Below, one piece after another: positions 1-5,008 of a DNA stretch of 26,334 nt. Numbering within the stretch: the stretch's first letter is position 1; each line of letters begins with the position of its first letter. The position numbers and the translations under genes were made by a program. This DNA is from a virus: positions 1 to 26,334 of the IMG/VR virus record IMGVR_UViG_3300030202_002049. One strand, written 5' to 3'. The notes beneath the pieces are model-generated. The model searched no databases, was not told the DNA's origin, and saw only the letters and a list, made by a program, of their open reading frames with translations.

Positions 1-37
1 GATTATTTTTATTTTTTAACAATTGTTAAAAATAATC
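1..37. repeat. AT-rich dyad after the last minus-strand gene
   Basis: A perfect 20-base palindrome centred on AACAATTGTT lies at 13-32. GATTATTTTTA (1-11) and TAAAAATAATC (27-37) form an alternative pair of arms. It starts 11 bases past the stop codon of the gene ending at 49 on the minus strand. It could be a weak terminator hairpin or an operator; a related TTAATTGTTAA lies just upstream of that gene near 655. The role is inferred. Confidence 0.4.
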
Positions 38-48
38 AAAAAATTCTT

Positions 49-642
49 TTAACCAATACTAAAGCCACCACAATTTTCGCAAAACTCTGCAAACTCTTTT
101 ACATTTTCAACTGAAAAAGGGTAAGAAGCGTCACTATTTCTTTTGTTATAAATCTTTTCCCATTTGTCGTGGTCTTTTTTTGGAAAGTCTTTTGGTGCAA
201 CAGTTTTACCAAGTTTTTTATAAACATCTTGACAATGTTCTTCCAACTCTTTTTCAACTTTTTCATTATGAACTTCTAAAGTTTTTCTTCTTGCTTCCCA
301 TTGGGCTTCATATCTTTTTGTATGACCAGTTTTAATTAAGTATCTTAATTGTCTAGCAATCATTTCGGCTTCTTTTTGAGATACCTCTGAACAATCATTA
401 TATCCCCAACTTTCTTTTCTATCCTCTGAGATAATTTTTGTTTCTTCTAAAACATAATGTGCAAGTGGTCGCCACCACCAAACATTGTTTCTAAAATAAG
501 TACCAGATTGAGAAGTGTACTCATCTCTTTTTTCAAAATACTTTTCTTGTTTTTCTTTTGATAATTCCCACAAATTATCTGGTCTTTTTGGTTCTTTTAA
601 ATGTAGGTTTTTTGGATTTAAACCAGTTATATCAAATCCCAT
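49..642 (-). CDS. Conserved phage/bacterial hypothetical protein, MGFDxxGLNPKN family
   Basis: The product is 197 residues. Its N-terminus (MGFDITGLNPKN), the central YFRNNVWWWRPL segment (about residues 50-61) and the end (PFSVENVKEFAEFCENCGGF) match a small soluble family that I recognise from phages and some bacteria. That family has no known function. The middle is strongly charged and likely helical (about 110-145). The start is well supported: AAAGGAG lies five bases before the ATG. A promoter-like TTGACA-15-TATATT lies at 676-702. It is the last minus-strand gene visible, and the large terminase gene would be expected beyond the window edge. Confidence 0.85.
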   Translation of the reverse strand: MGFDITGLNPKNLHLKEPKRPDNLWELSKEKQEKYFEKRDEYTSQSGTYFRNNVWWWRPLAHYVLEETKIISEDRKESWGYNDCSEVSQKEAEMIARQLRYLIKTGHTKRYEAQWEARRKTLEVHNEKVEKELEEHCQDVYKKLGKTVAPKDFPKKDHDKWEKIYNKRNSDASYPFSVENVKEFAEFCENCGGFSIG

Positions 643-675
643 TTTTGCTCCTTTGTTAATTGTTAATATCCCATG

Positions 676-702
676 AATATAGGATATAGATTACTTTGTC
701 AA
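676..702 (-). promoter_or_regulatory. Sigma-70-like promoter, TTGACA-15-TATATT
   Basis: On the minus strand, TTGACA (697-702) is followed after exactly 15 bases by TATATT (676-681), upstream of the gene starting at 642. The -35 is a perfect consensus. If 17-base spacing is used instead, the -10 would be TATTCA. The same layout occurs at 6933-6959 and 14881-14907. Confidence 0.55.
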
Positions 703-706
703 ATGA

Positions 707-805
707 TTATTTAATGCCTAAAAAGGCAATTAAAACAATGATTATAAGGGTAGGGATAGGATAAAAAACTATTAATCTGATTAAAAATGCTAAAAATTTA
801 TCCAT
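707..805 (-). CDS. Tiny membrane peptide, 32 residues
   Basis: Translating the gap by hand gives a 32-residue frame that starts MDKFLAFLIRLIVFYPIP and ends in a hydrophobic run closing with GIK. Almost the whole peptide could be one membrane-spanning helix with a Pro-x-Pro kink near residues 16-18. AAGG lies too close to the ATG to be an ideal ribosome site. It lies between two conserved small genes on the same strand, and its stop is just upstream of the promoter at 676-702. No family is recognised; it may be a chance frame. Confidence 0.4.
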   Translation of the reverse strand: MDKFLAFLIRLIVFYPIPTLIIIVLIAFLGIK

Positions 806-841
806 GCCTTAGAGATATAGATAAAAAATTTAATTACAAGA

Positions 842-1180
842 TTATAATTTAATTTTTTTTATAGATTGTATTACGCTTGTTGGAATGATTGTGGTATTGC
901 CAATATTATCAAATGTAGGTTTTTCTTTAGTCTCTATATAATCAGTAAATATTTTAGTAATTCCATTAGATTGATTTAATAAATAACCTTTAGATACACA
1001 TATAGGTAATTTAGAATTTTTAAGGCTTTTAGTATCTGACCAACCACTATCCCCCTCTATATCTGCCCATTTAATCTCAACATAAGGATATTCTGAAATA
1101 TCATTACTTAAATTTTTAAAATCAAAATTTAGAATTTTTGAATTTTGTCTTTTTTTATTTTTTTTCTTAGGTCTGCTCAT
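842..1180 (-). CDS. Conserved small phage protein of unknown function
   Basis: The product is 112 residues. It opens with a lysine/arginine-rich stretch (residues 2-15) and then has a compact domain with YPYVEIKWADIEGDSGW (about 32-48), ICVSKGYLL (60-68) and a final TTIIPTSVIQSIKKIK. This layout (a WxDI-DSGW motif, then CVSxGYL, then a terminal IPxxVI) matches a small family found in many tailed phages, with no assigned role. GGGA lies eight bases before the ATG. The tandem 30-base repeat at 1191-1250 lies directly upstream. Confidence 0.8.
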   Translation of the reverse strand: MSRPKKKNKKRQNSKILNFDFKNLSNDISEYPYVEIKWADIEGDSGWSDTKSLKNSKLPICVSKGYLLNQSNGITKIFTDYIETKEKPTFDNIGNTTIIPTSVIQSIKKIKL

Positions 1181-1190
1181 TAAATAAATC

Positions 1191-1250
1191 CCATATAGAT
1201 AGTCAGTTGTTCATTTTTTGCCATATAGATAGTCAACTATTCATTTTTAT
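1191..1250. repeat. Two tandem 30-base direct repeats
   Basis: CCATATAGATAGTCA begins at 1191 and again at 1221. The two 30-base units agree at 25 positions, differing only in the five-base block after this core and in the last bases. Read on the minus strand each unit holds TGACTATCTATATGG; the copy at 1231 forms a TTGACT hexamer. The repeat fills the space before the gene starting at 1180 and overlaps the last codons of the tiny gene ending at 1237. It could be a paired operator or a recent tandem duplication. Confidence 0.75.
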
Positions 1251-1323
1251 TTTCAGTTAAAATTGAAACAATACCAACAGATGTATTTAAGTGATGGTTA
1301 TGAATCTCATTAAAAACTGTCAT
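1237..1323 (-). CDS. Tiny peptide gene, 28 residues
   Basis: A 28-codon frame begins MTVFNEIHNHHLNTSVG and ends TENKNE. Its best support is a very strong ribosome site: AAGGAGGG, formed by the last codons of the terminase small subunit gene, lies about seven bases before this ATG. That suggests translational coupling. The frame could extend upstream into the terminase gene (to 1428), but the strong site favours the short form. No family is recognised. Confidence 0.5.
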   Translation of the reverse strand: MTVFNEIHNHHLNTSVGIVSILTENKNE

Positions 1324-1327
1324 GAAG

Positions 1328-1864
1328 TTACCCTCCTTCAGCAATTTTGTCTGGCGTGACGTTAATGATATCTTTTGCTTCTCCGATTTTACCTTCGAGC
1401 TCTGATAATCTTTTTTCAAGTTGTTCACGACTCATTCCCTCCAATCCAACATGTGTTACTTCTTTCTTATCTACAAACATACCTGCCATTTGTCCAGATC
1501 TATACTCTGCATTAACAGCTACAGAAAATTGTTTTTTATCTTCTGCTTTTTTACTTAAAGTTTCAAATCTTTTATATTTTTTTAATTTGTCACCTTCATG
1601 TTTTTTAAGTTCTTGGTTATACTTCATTTCCATATAACGCACTACATGTGGGTTTTTATTGGGATCAGTTAATCTACTTGCAATTTCTGTGGGACCTTCA
1701 GGTTTATTGGATTGATAGCCAGCTCTTTTAGCAGCTTCAACCTTAGTAATCTCTCCCCAATTACTAACGTATATATCAACAAAGGCTTTTTGTTTAAGTG
1801 TTAGTTCGGCAGTAGATTTTAATGTGTTTTTCCTTTTGGTCATTTCTTGACCAGATACTACCAC
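1328..1864 (-). CDS. Terminase small subunit-like DNA-packaging protein
   Basis: Terminase small subunits bind the packaging site and bring in the large ATPase/nuclease. The product shows the Terminase_2-type opening LTLKQKAFVDIYVSNWGEITKVEAAKRAGYQ, which contains the helix-turn-helix AAKRAGY, followed by IASRLTDPNKNPHVVRYM. Next comes a charged helical region, then GLEGMSREQLEKRLSELEGKI, which looks like a coiled coil for oligomer assembly. I chose GTG at 1864 because TGGGAG lies six bases upstream. ATG at 1843 (MTKRKNTLK) and a longer ATG at 1939 are alternatives; the extra N-terminal part looks unlike the family. Noncoding DNA with three 11-base-spaced repeats lies just upstream and may be its target. 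Confidence 0.75.
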   Translation of the reverse strand: MVVSGQEMTKRKNTLKSTAELTLKQKAFVDIYVSNWGEITKVEAAKRAGYQSNKPEGPTEIASRLTDPNKNPHVVRYMEMKYNQELKKHEGDKLKKYKRFETLSKKAEDKKQFSVAVNAEYRSGQMAGMFVDKKEVTHVGLEGMSREQLEKRLSELEGKIGEAKDIINVTPDKIAEGG

Positions 1865-1971
1865 AAGTTTCTCCCAATACACTTCTATAGAAACAAAATA
1901 ATAAAATTTTTTTAGCACAAAATGGCCTCTCTGTTTCATATTTCTGCCATATTCCTAAAACTGATGATATT

Positions 1972-2000
1972 TTCCTGGGAAATTCCTGGTGTTTTCCTGG
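1972..2000. repeat. Three TTCCTGG direct repeats at 11-base steps
   Basis: TTCCTGG occurs at 1972-1978, 1983-1989 and 1994-2000, each 11 bases after the last, about one DNA helical turn. On the minus strand this reads as CCAGGAA three times. The array lies about 110-135 bases upstream of the terminase gene start chosen here. Repeats in phase on one face of the helix are typical of sites for an oligomeric DNA-binding protein. Confidence 0.6.
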
Positions 2001-2118
2001 TCTAAAATGCTCTAGAAGTGTTGTATATCAACGTTTTTCCCAGAACTTGCTTAAAAAAGGCGTGTTTTAAAAAAAAAAAAATAAAATGTTTGTAAGGAAG
2101 TGTACTAGGAAAAAGAAC

Positions 2119-2160
2119 CAAGGGCCGTGATCCGAGGGTCTAGGTCACAGAACCCACACC
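2119..2160. other. G+C-rich patch with hairpin potential
   Basis: This patch is far richer in G+C than its surroundings. GTGATC (2127-2132) can pair with GGTCAC (2142-2147 region) around an 11-base loop. An alternative pairing joins GGGT with ACCC a few bases further on. The two exclusive foldings suggest a structured RNA or a protein-recognised DNA site, but no known RNA family (tRNA, riboswitch) is recognised. Confidence 0.35.
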
Positions 2161-2231
2161 ACTTTTCAGAAAATAATTTTTCGCTAGACAATCATTCTTA
2201 CCAACTATTACCAAGAATCACGATCCAAGGT

Positions 2232-2260
2232 TTGACAATTGCAGCTGATATGATTAATAC
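2232..2260 (+). promoter_or_regulatory. Plus-strand promoter-like pair, TTGACA-17-TAATAC
   Basis: A perfect -35 hexamer (2232-2237) is followed after 17 bases by TAATAC (2255-2260, four of six consensus positions). It points away from the terminase gene and into the DUF7220 gene from its 3' side. Any transcript would therefore be antisense or a small RNA; the hairpin at 2595-2628 lies downstream of it. It may be a chance match. Confidence 0.3.
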
Positions 2261-2315
2261 TTAATTTGGTAATAAGTTTGATATTAATTATTGCCTCTTT
2301 GTTAGTTAATCTAGG

Positions 2316-2543
2316 TTACATATTTTTTATTTGTTTCGTATGTGGCCTAGATCTAAAGAAGGTTCTCCATAACCAAGATCTACATATACTAATGATTGTA
2401 AAAATTACAGCTATATGAAAGCTTTCCCAGACCGTTGGATACATACCAAACAGAGGAAATATCCAGAGCTGTATTAATGTTGATAACAATAGCCCTGATC
2501 CTACATCAATTAAAGTCTCAAATAAGTTTTGATTTATTTTCAT
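2316..2543 (-). CDS. DUF7220-like small phage membrane protein
   Basis: From ATG 2543 the product is 75 residues with two hydrophobic segments, about residues 8-30 (containing STLIQLWIFPLFG) and 38-58 (ending RSWLWRTFF). The first segment, the WIFPLFG turn and the FTIISICRSWLWRTFF end fit the DUF7220 family, small two-helix membrane proteins common in phages and of unknown role. A start at 2564 would add seven residues. Neither start has a clear ribosome site. It is separated from the upstream gene by a perfect hairpin (2595-2628). Confidence 0.7.
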   Translation of the reverse strand: MKINQNLFETLIDVGSGLLLSTLIQLWIFPLFGMYPTVWESFHIAVIFTIISICRSWLWRTFFRSRPHTKQIKNM

Positions 2544-2594
2544 AAAATGGTATAAGTAATACATGTTTCATATACTTTATATGATTCCTTGTCT

Positions 2595-2628
2595 CTTTGA
2601 GGGCTGCGATTGCTCCCTGCCCTCAAAG
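2595..2628. terminator. Perfect 10-base-pair hairpin, possible terminator
   Basis: CTTTGAGGGC (2595-2604) and GCCCTCAAAG (2619-2628) are exact inverse complements separated by 14 bases. It lies between the gene ending at 2653 and the one starting at 2543. The T-run after the stem is poor on the minus strand (AGACAAGG) and modest on the plus strand, so it may be an RNA-processing or attenuation stem rather than a classic terminator. Confidence 0.55.
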
Positions 2629-2652
2629 TTAAAATTCTTTTACCCACCATGA

Positions 2653-3081
2653 CTAATCTAAAATATCGTGATGAACGTAGACATTATCAGCGTCCATGAT
2701 TTGTCTACGTTTATTCTCAACCTGCCTTCTTAATTCTTTTCTTTCATCCTTATTCACCAACACCTTCAATCTCTCAAATAGTTTTGAGTATTCGTGCCAT
2801 AGAAAATGTCTTCTTTTAAATTTAATCAAACCTTCTTTTAAAGCTTTGGTATACCTGTATCTAACATTATCTGGTTCCCAACCAGCCCACCAACAGATCT
2901 GTTCAAAGTCTTTAGAAGTTGATATCCAGAAATGAGCATCACATTTATTTAAAGAACTCTTTCTATCTCCTGCTAACATCCTTACATCTTCGAATGCATT
3001 TAAGATTACATGTCTCCAAAGTTTTTGCTCATTACATACATGAGTCTCTGAGATAATATCCTGAGCAATATTAGTGCCCAT
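2653..3081 (-). CDS. Conserved-looking phage hypothetical protein
   Basis: From ATG 3081 the product is 142 residues, starting MGTNIAQDIISE. A central stretch (LWRHVILNAFEDVR, then AHFWISTSKDFEQICWWAGW and a run of basic helices) resembles small phage proteins in which a Trp/Cys-containing helical motif is followed by a charged tail (residues about 90-130). The function is unknown. The start ATG overlaps the stop of the upstream gene (ending 3071), which suggests coupling; a longer reading from 3180 would overlap that gene by over 100 bases and is less likely. Confidence 0.6.
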   Translation of the reverse strand: MGTNIAQDIISETHVCNEQKLWRHVILNAFEDVRMLAGDRKSSLNKCDAHFWISTSKDFEQICWWAGWEPDNVRYRYTKALKEGLIKFKRRHFLWHEYSKLFERLKVLVNKDERKELRRQVENKRRQIMDADNVYVHHDILD

Positions 3082-3286
3082 AAGTCTTAACAAGTCTGGA
3101 GAGTAGATCACGATAATGGCCTTTCGAGTTTTTAAAATTACAACGATTGGCGACTTCGTAATGTTCATGGACATCATCAATCAATATTGTGATGGCTGCA
3201 CCTTCAAGTGATTCTTCTCGGATATGTTCTTTAATATCTTTGAAGTCTTGAGTCATTTCTTTTTTAGTATAGTTATCCATTCTCAT
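3071..3286 (-). CDS. Small hypothetical protein
   Basis: The product is 71 residues (or 69 from ATG 3280). It is acidic and basic mixed, with no membrane segment and no family that I recognise; the middle reads GAAITILIDDVHEHYEV and the end is RLVKTYGH. The ATG at 3284-3286 overlaps the stop of the preceding gene in an ATGA arrangement, and its own stop overlaps the next start, so it sits in a tightly coupled run of small genes. Confidence 0.6.
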   Translation of the reverse strand: MRMDNYTKKEMTQDFKDIKEHIREESLEGAAITILIDDVHEHYEVANRCNFKNSKGHYRDLLSRLVKTYGH

Positions 3287-3582
3287 ACAATAACATCTTC
3301 TCTTTTATAAGAATTGAAATCTATTACATTTGACTTACTGTTTTTTATTTTAACTGTGACTTTCTTTGTCTTTGAATTTTTTTGTGGTTTACTGTGAATA
3401 CTGTATATGTCATTGGTATCATGGAGAAATTGTGGACCAAGCTCAACGTAACCAAATTGAACTCCATTGAGTAAAGCAAAAATAGTTGATTGATATAACT
3501 TGAATTGACTAGGCGTAAGTTTCCCAGCTGCCAACACACTCAGCTTTGTTAAATCAGTGATACCACCCTTTTTCTCTGCCAT
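3283..3582 (-). CDS. Small hypothetical protein, basic C-terminal half
   Basis: The product is 99 residues. The N-terminal half (TDLTKLSVLAAGKLTPSQFKLYQ) is helical and ordinary in composition. Residues about 68-90 are rich in lysine and serine. No family is recognised. The start lies within the last 29 bases of the upstream zinc-motif gene, in another frame, and its stop overlaps the next start. Confidence 0.6.
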   Translation of the reverse strand: MAEKKGGITDLTKLSVLAAGKLTPSQFKLYQSTIFALLNGVQFGYVELGPQFLHDTNDIYSIHSKPQKNSKTKKVTVKIKNSKSNVIDFNSYKREDVIV

Positions 3583-3766
3583 TAATATAATCCAATGCTA
3601 TTTTAAATAATAAAGTCTGCTCTGCTTCTGACTTTGGTCCGTGAGACGTGCTTCCTGATCCATTACAAATAATACAAGAAACTATTTTTCTAGATTCAGG
3701 AGTAATTATAAAACCATTCCCCTTACAATCTATACAGCTCTTGTAGTTGTACTTACTAATACTCAT
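3554..3766 (-). CDS. Small protein with DnaJ-type zinc-binding motif pair
   Basis: From ATG 3766 the product is 70 residues. It carries CIDCKGNG (residues 11-18) and CIICNGSG (31-38), two CxxCxGxG motifs of the kind found in the cysteine-rich zinc domain of DnaJ co-chaperones. DnaJ has four such motifs and a J-domain, both lacking here, so the likely role is a stand-alone zinc knuckle for protein or nucleic-acid contact. A start at 3790 adds eight residues; neither has a good ribosome site. Small proteins of this type recur in phages without a defined function. Confidence 0.65.
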   Translation of the reverse strand: MSISKYNYKSCIDCKGNGFIITPESRKIVSCIICNGSGSTSHGPKSEAEQTLLFKIALDYINGREKGWYH

Positions 3767-3837
3767 ATAAAAAAAATTCTTTTCATGCAAGTCTTAATTA
3801 TAAACTATTTAGGGTCGTGGGTACAAGGGACTAGAAA

Positions 3838-4119
3838 TTATTTTTTTCTTAAATATCTTTTTAAAATATAATTAGTTAAGTCTAATGCCTTAGAAGATTG
3901 TTCGTATCTTAAATACATGCTTTTCCATCTAGGTCTTTTTCTTCTTCTATCTTCAACAAACTTATCTCTTTCATTGGCTGCTTGTTGTCTTCTCTCAAGG
4001 CCTAAGTATATTTTACCAATAGGGTTGTACTCACTCCAAAGATGAGTAGCAACACTATTAGTATCTAGCCAATGGCTAAAACGCTTCATTGCGTTTTTAT
4101 ATAAAAGTTTTGTTTTCAT
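3838..4119 (-). CDS. Small basic hypothetical protein
   Basis: The product is 93 residues with a strong positive charge; residues about 55-65 (VEDRRRKRPRWKS) and the end (YILKRYLRKK) are arginine/lysine-rich. It lacks cysteines and membrane segments. A nucleic-acid-binding role is possible from charge only. Its ATG shares one base with the stop of the upstream sigma-like gene, suggesting that the two are translated together. Confidence 0.6.
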   Translation of the reverse strand: MKTKLLYKNAMKRFSHWLDTNSVATHLWSEYNPIGKIYLGLERRQQAANERDKFVEDRRRKRPRWKSMYLRYEQSSKALDLTNYILKRYLRKK

Positions 4120-4832
4120 TAATTTAATTTATTTGTATTTTTTGCATGACATAAATCTAAAAAATCATCTGGATCCATATACTCTAATTTATGTTCATCT
4201 TCTTTTTTTATTCTTTTTAAACTTGGAGATAAATTTTTAATACCAAATAATTCATCAGCTCCTGTTTGAAGTATTTTTCTCATAACATTAGGGTGTTTCA
4301 TTTTACGTTTAGCTTTAGCAACGATCTGTCTAACTCTTTCTCTAGATATATTAAAAGTTTGGCCTATCTGATCTAGAGTTTGTTCATTACCATCATCAAA
4401 ACCAAATCTCATTTTAAGCATGGCAGCTTCTCTATGGTTTAGACCTATTTCAATAGCGTAACGTATTCTATTTTTAGCATCTTGCTCAATCATTTTAGTT
4501 TCTTGATTTTTAGTAGGATTAATAATTTTTTTAAGATCTTGTTCTTTAACTTTAATTTCAAAAGACCTTTGATTAAATCCCTCTAATTGTCTGGCAGTAA
4601 AACAATCTTCTAAAGTTACATTGAGAACTTCTAACATTTGTTTACACACTAGAATCATAATACCATTTTCAGTAAAAGGTTTTACCTTACCTGCTACTAG
4701 TTCTGTTAATTGTTGATAAGAAATGTTATGTGCGTTAGCAAAACTTCTAACACTAACAAAACCTTTATCCTCAATTAATTTTAATATTCGTTCATTTCTT
4801 ATTGTTATTTTTACCCTATAATCATTTGTCAT
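4119..4832 (-). CDS. Transcription regulator: XRE-like helix-turn-helix joined to sigma-70 region 4
   Basis: The product is 237 residues. Residues about 12-80 (SVRSFANAHNISYQQLTELV, then a stretch ending EDCFTA) look like a Cro/XRE-type DNA-binding domain of the kind seen in phage regulators. Residues about 118-185 match sigma-70 region 4, the -35 reader: LNHREAAMLKMRFGF, then LDQIGQTFNISRERVRQI. Region 2, needed to melt the -10, is absent, so it is not a full sigma factor. It may redirect host polymerase or act as an activator for later phage genes. AGAGG lies five bases before the ATG. A possible promoter (TTGAAA-16-TAATAT, 4859-4886) lies upstream. Confidence 0.8.
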   Translation of the reverse strand: MTNDYRVKITIRNERILKLIEDKGFVSVRSFANAHNISYQQLTELVAGKVKPFTENGIMILVCKQMLEVLNVTLEDCFTARQLEGFNQRSFEIKVKEQDLKKIINPTKNQETKMIEQDAKNRIRYAIEIGLNHREAAMLKMRFGFDDGNEQTLDQIGQTFNISRERVRQIVAKAKRKMKHPNVMRKILQTGADELFGIKNLSPSLKRIKKEDEHKLEYMDPDDFLDLCHAKNTNKLN

Positions 4833-4858
4833 TTAAACCTCTTAGTTAATTTGTATAA

Positions 4859-4886
4859 ATATTATTAAATTGTAAAACGTTTTCAA
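4859..4886 (-). promoter_or_regulatory. Possible promoter for the sigma-like gene
   Basis: On the minus strand TTGAAA (4881-4886) is followed after 16 bases by TAATAT (4859-4864), upstream of the ATG at 4832. The region is very AT-rich, so chance matches are likely. Confidence 0.3.
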
Positions 4887-4918
4887 TAACTTTTTTTATA
4901 GGACTGTCCCATATAAGT

Positions 4919-5008
4919 TTACGATTTTTCATTATTCCAAAGCATTAATAAAAATATAATAAAACCATAAATCAAAGCAATTAGTAATACATTCATTAAA
5001 AAAATCAT
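4919..5008 (-). CDS. Tiny membrane peptide, 29 residues
   Basis: A 29-codon frame begins MIFLMNVLLIALIYGF and ends MLWNNEKS. It is one long hydrophobic helix with a short polar, charged tail, as in small phage membrane peptides. Its ATG overlaps the stop of the methyltransferase gene (ATGA), the same coupling used between many genes here, which is the main reason to believe it. No family is recognised. Confidence 0.5.
   Translation of the reverse strand: MIFLMNVLLIALIYGFIIFLLMLWNNEKS

Larger units (their letters stand above)
1865..2315. other. Noncoding region upstream of the terminase gene
   Basis: No credible gene is seen in about 450 bases, unusual in a genome this compact. It holds three TTCCTGG repeats (1972-2000), a poly-A run on the plus strand near 2068-2081, a G+C-rich patch with hairpin potential (2119-2160) and a plus-strand TTGACA-17-TAATAC promoter-like pair (2232-2260). 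Packaging sites often lie next to terminase genes, so this is a candidate cos or pac region. That is inferred from position only. Confidence 0.5.

Noticed and set aside
1865-1939. Longer N-terminus for the terminase small subunit (ATG at 1939)
   Set aside because: The added residues look unlike the family and the ATG has no well-placed ribosome site; GTG 1864 has TGGGAG six bases upstream.
2068-2081. Poly-A run
   Set aside because: In so AT-rich a genome a run of this length is not informative by itself; on the minus strand it is a T-run but has no stem before it.
3345-3539. 64-codon minus-strand frame within the 99-residue gene
   Set aside because: No ribosome site, and the gene around it is better supported by coupling at both ends.
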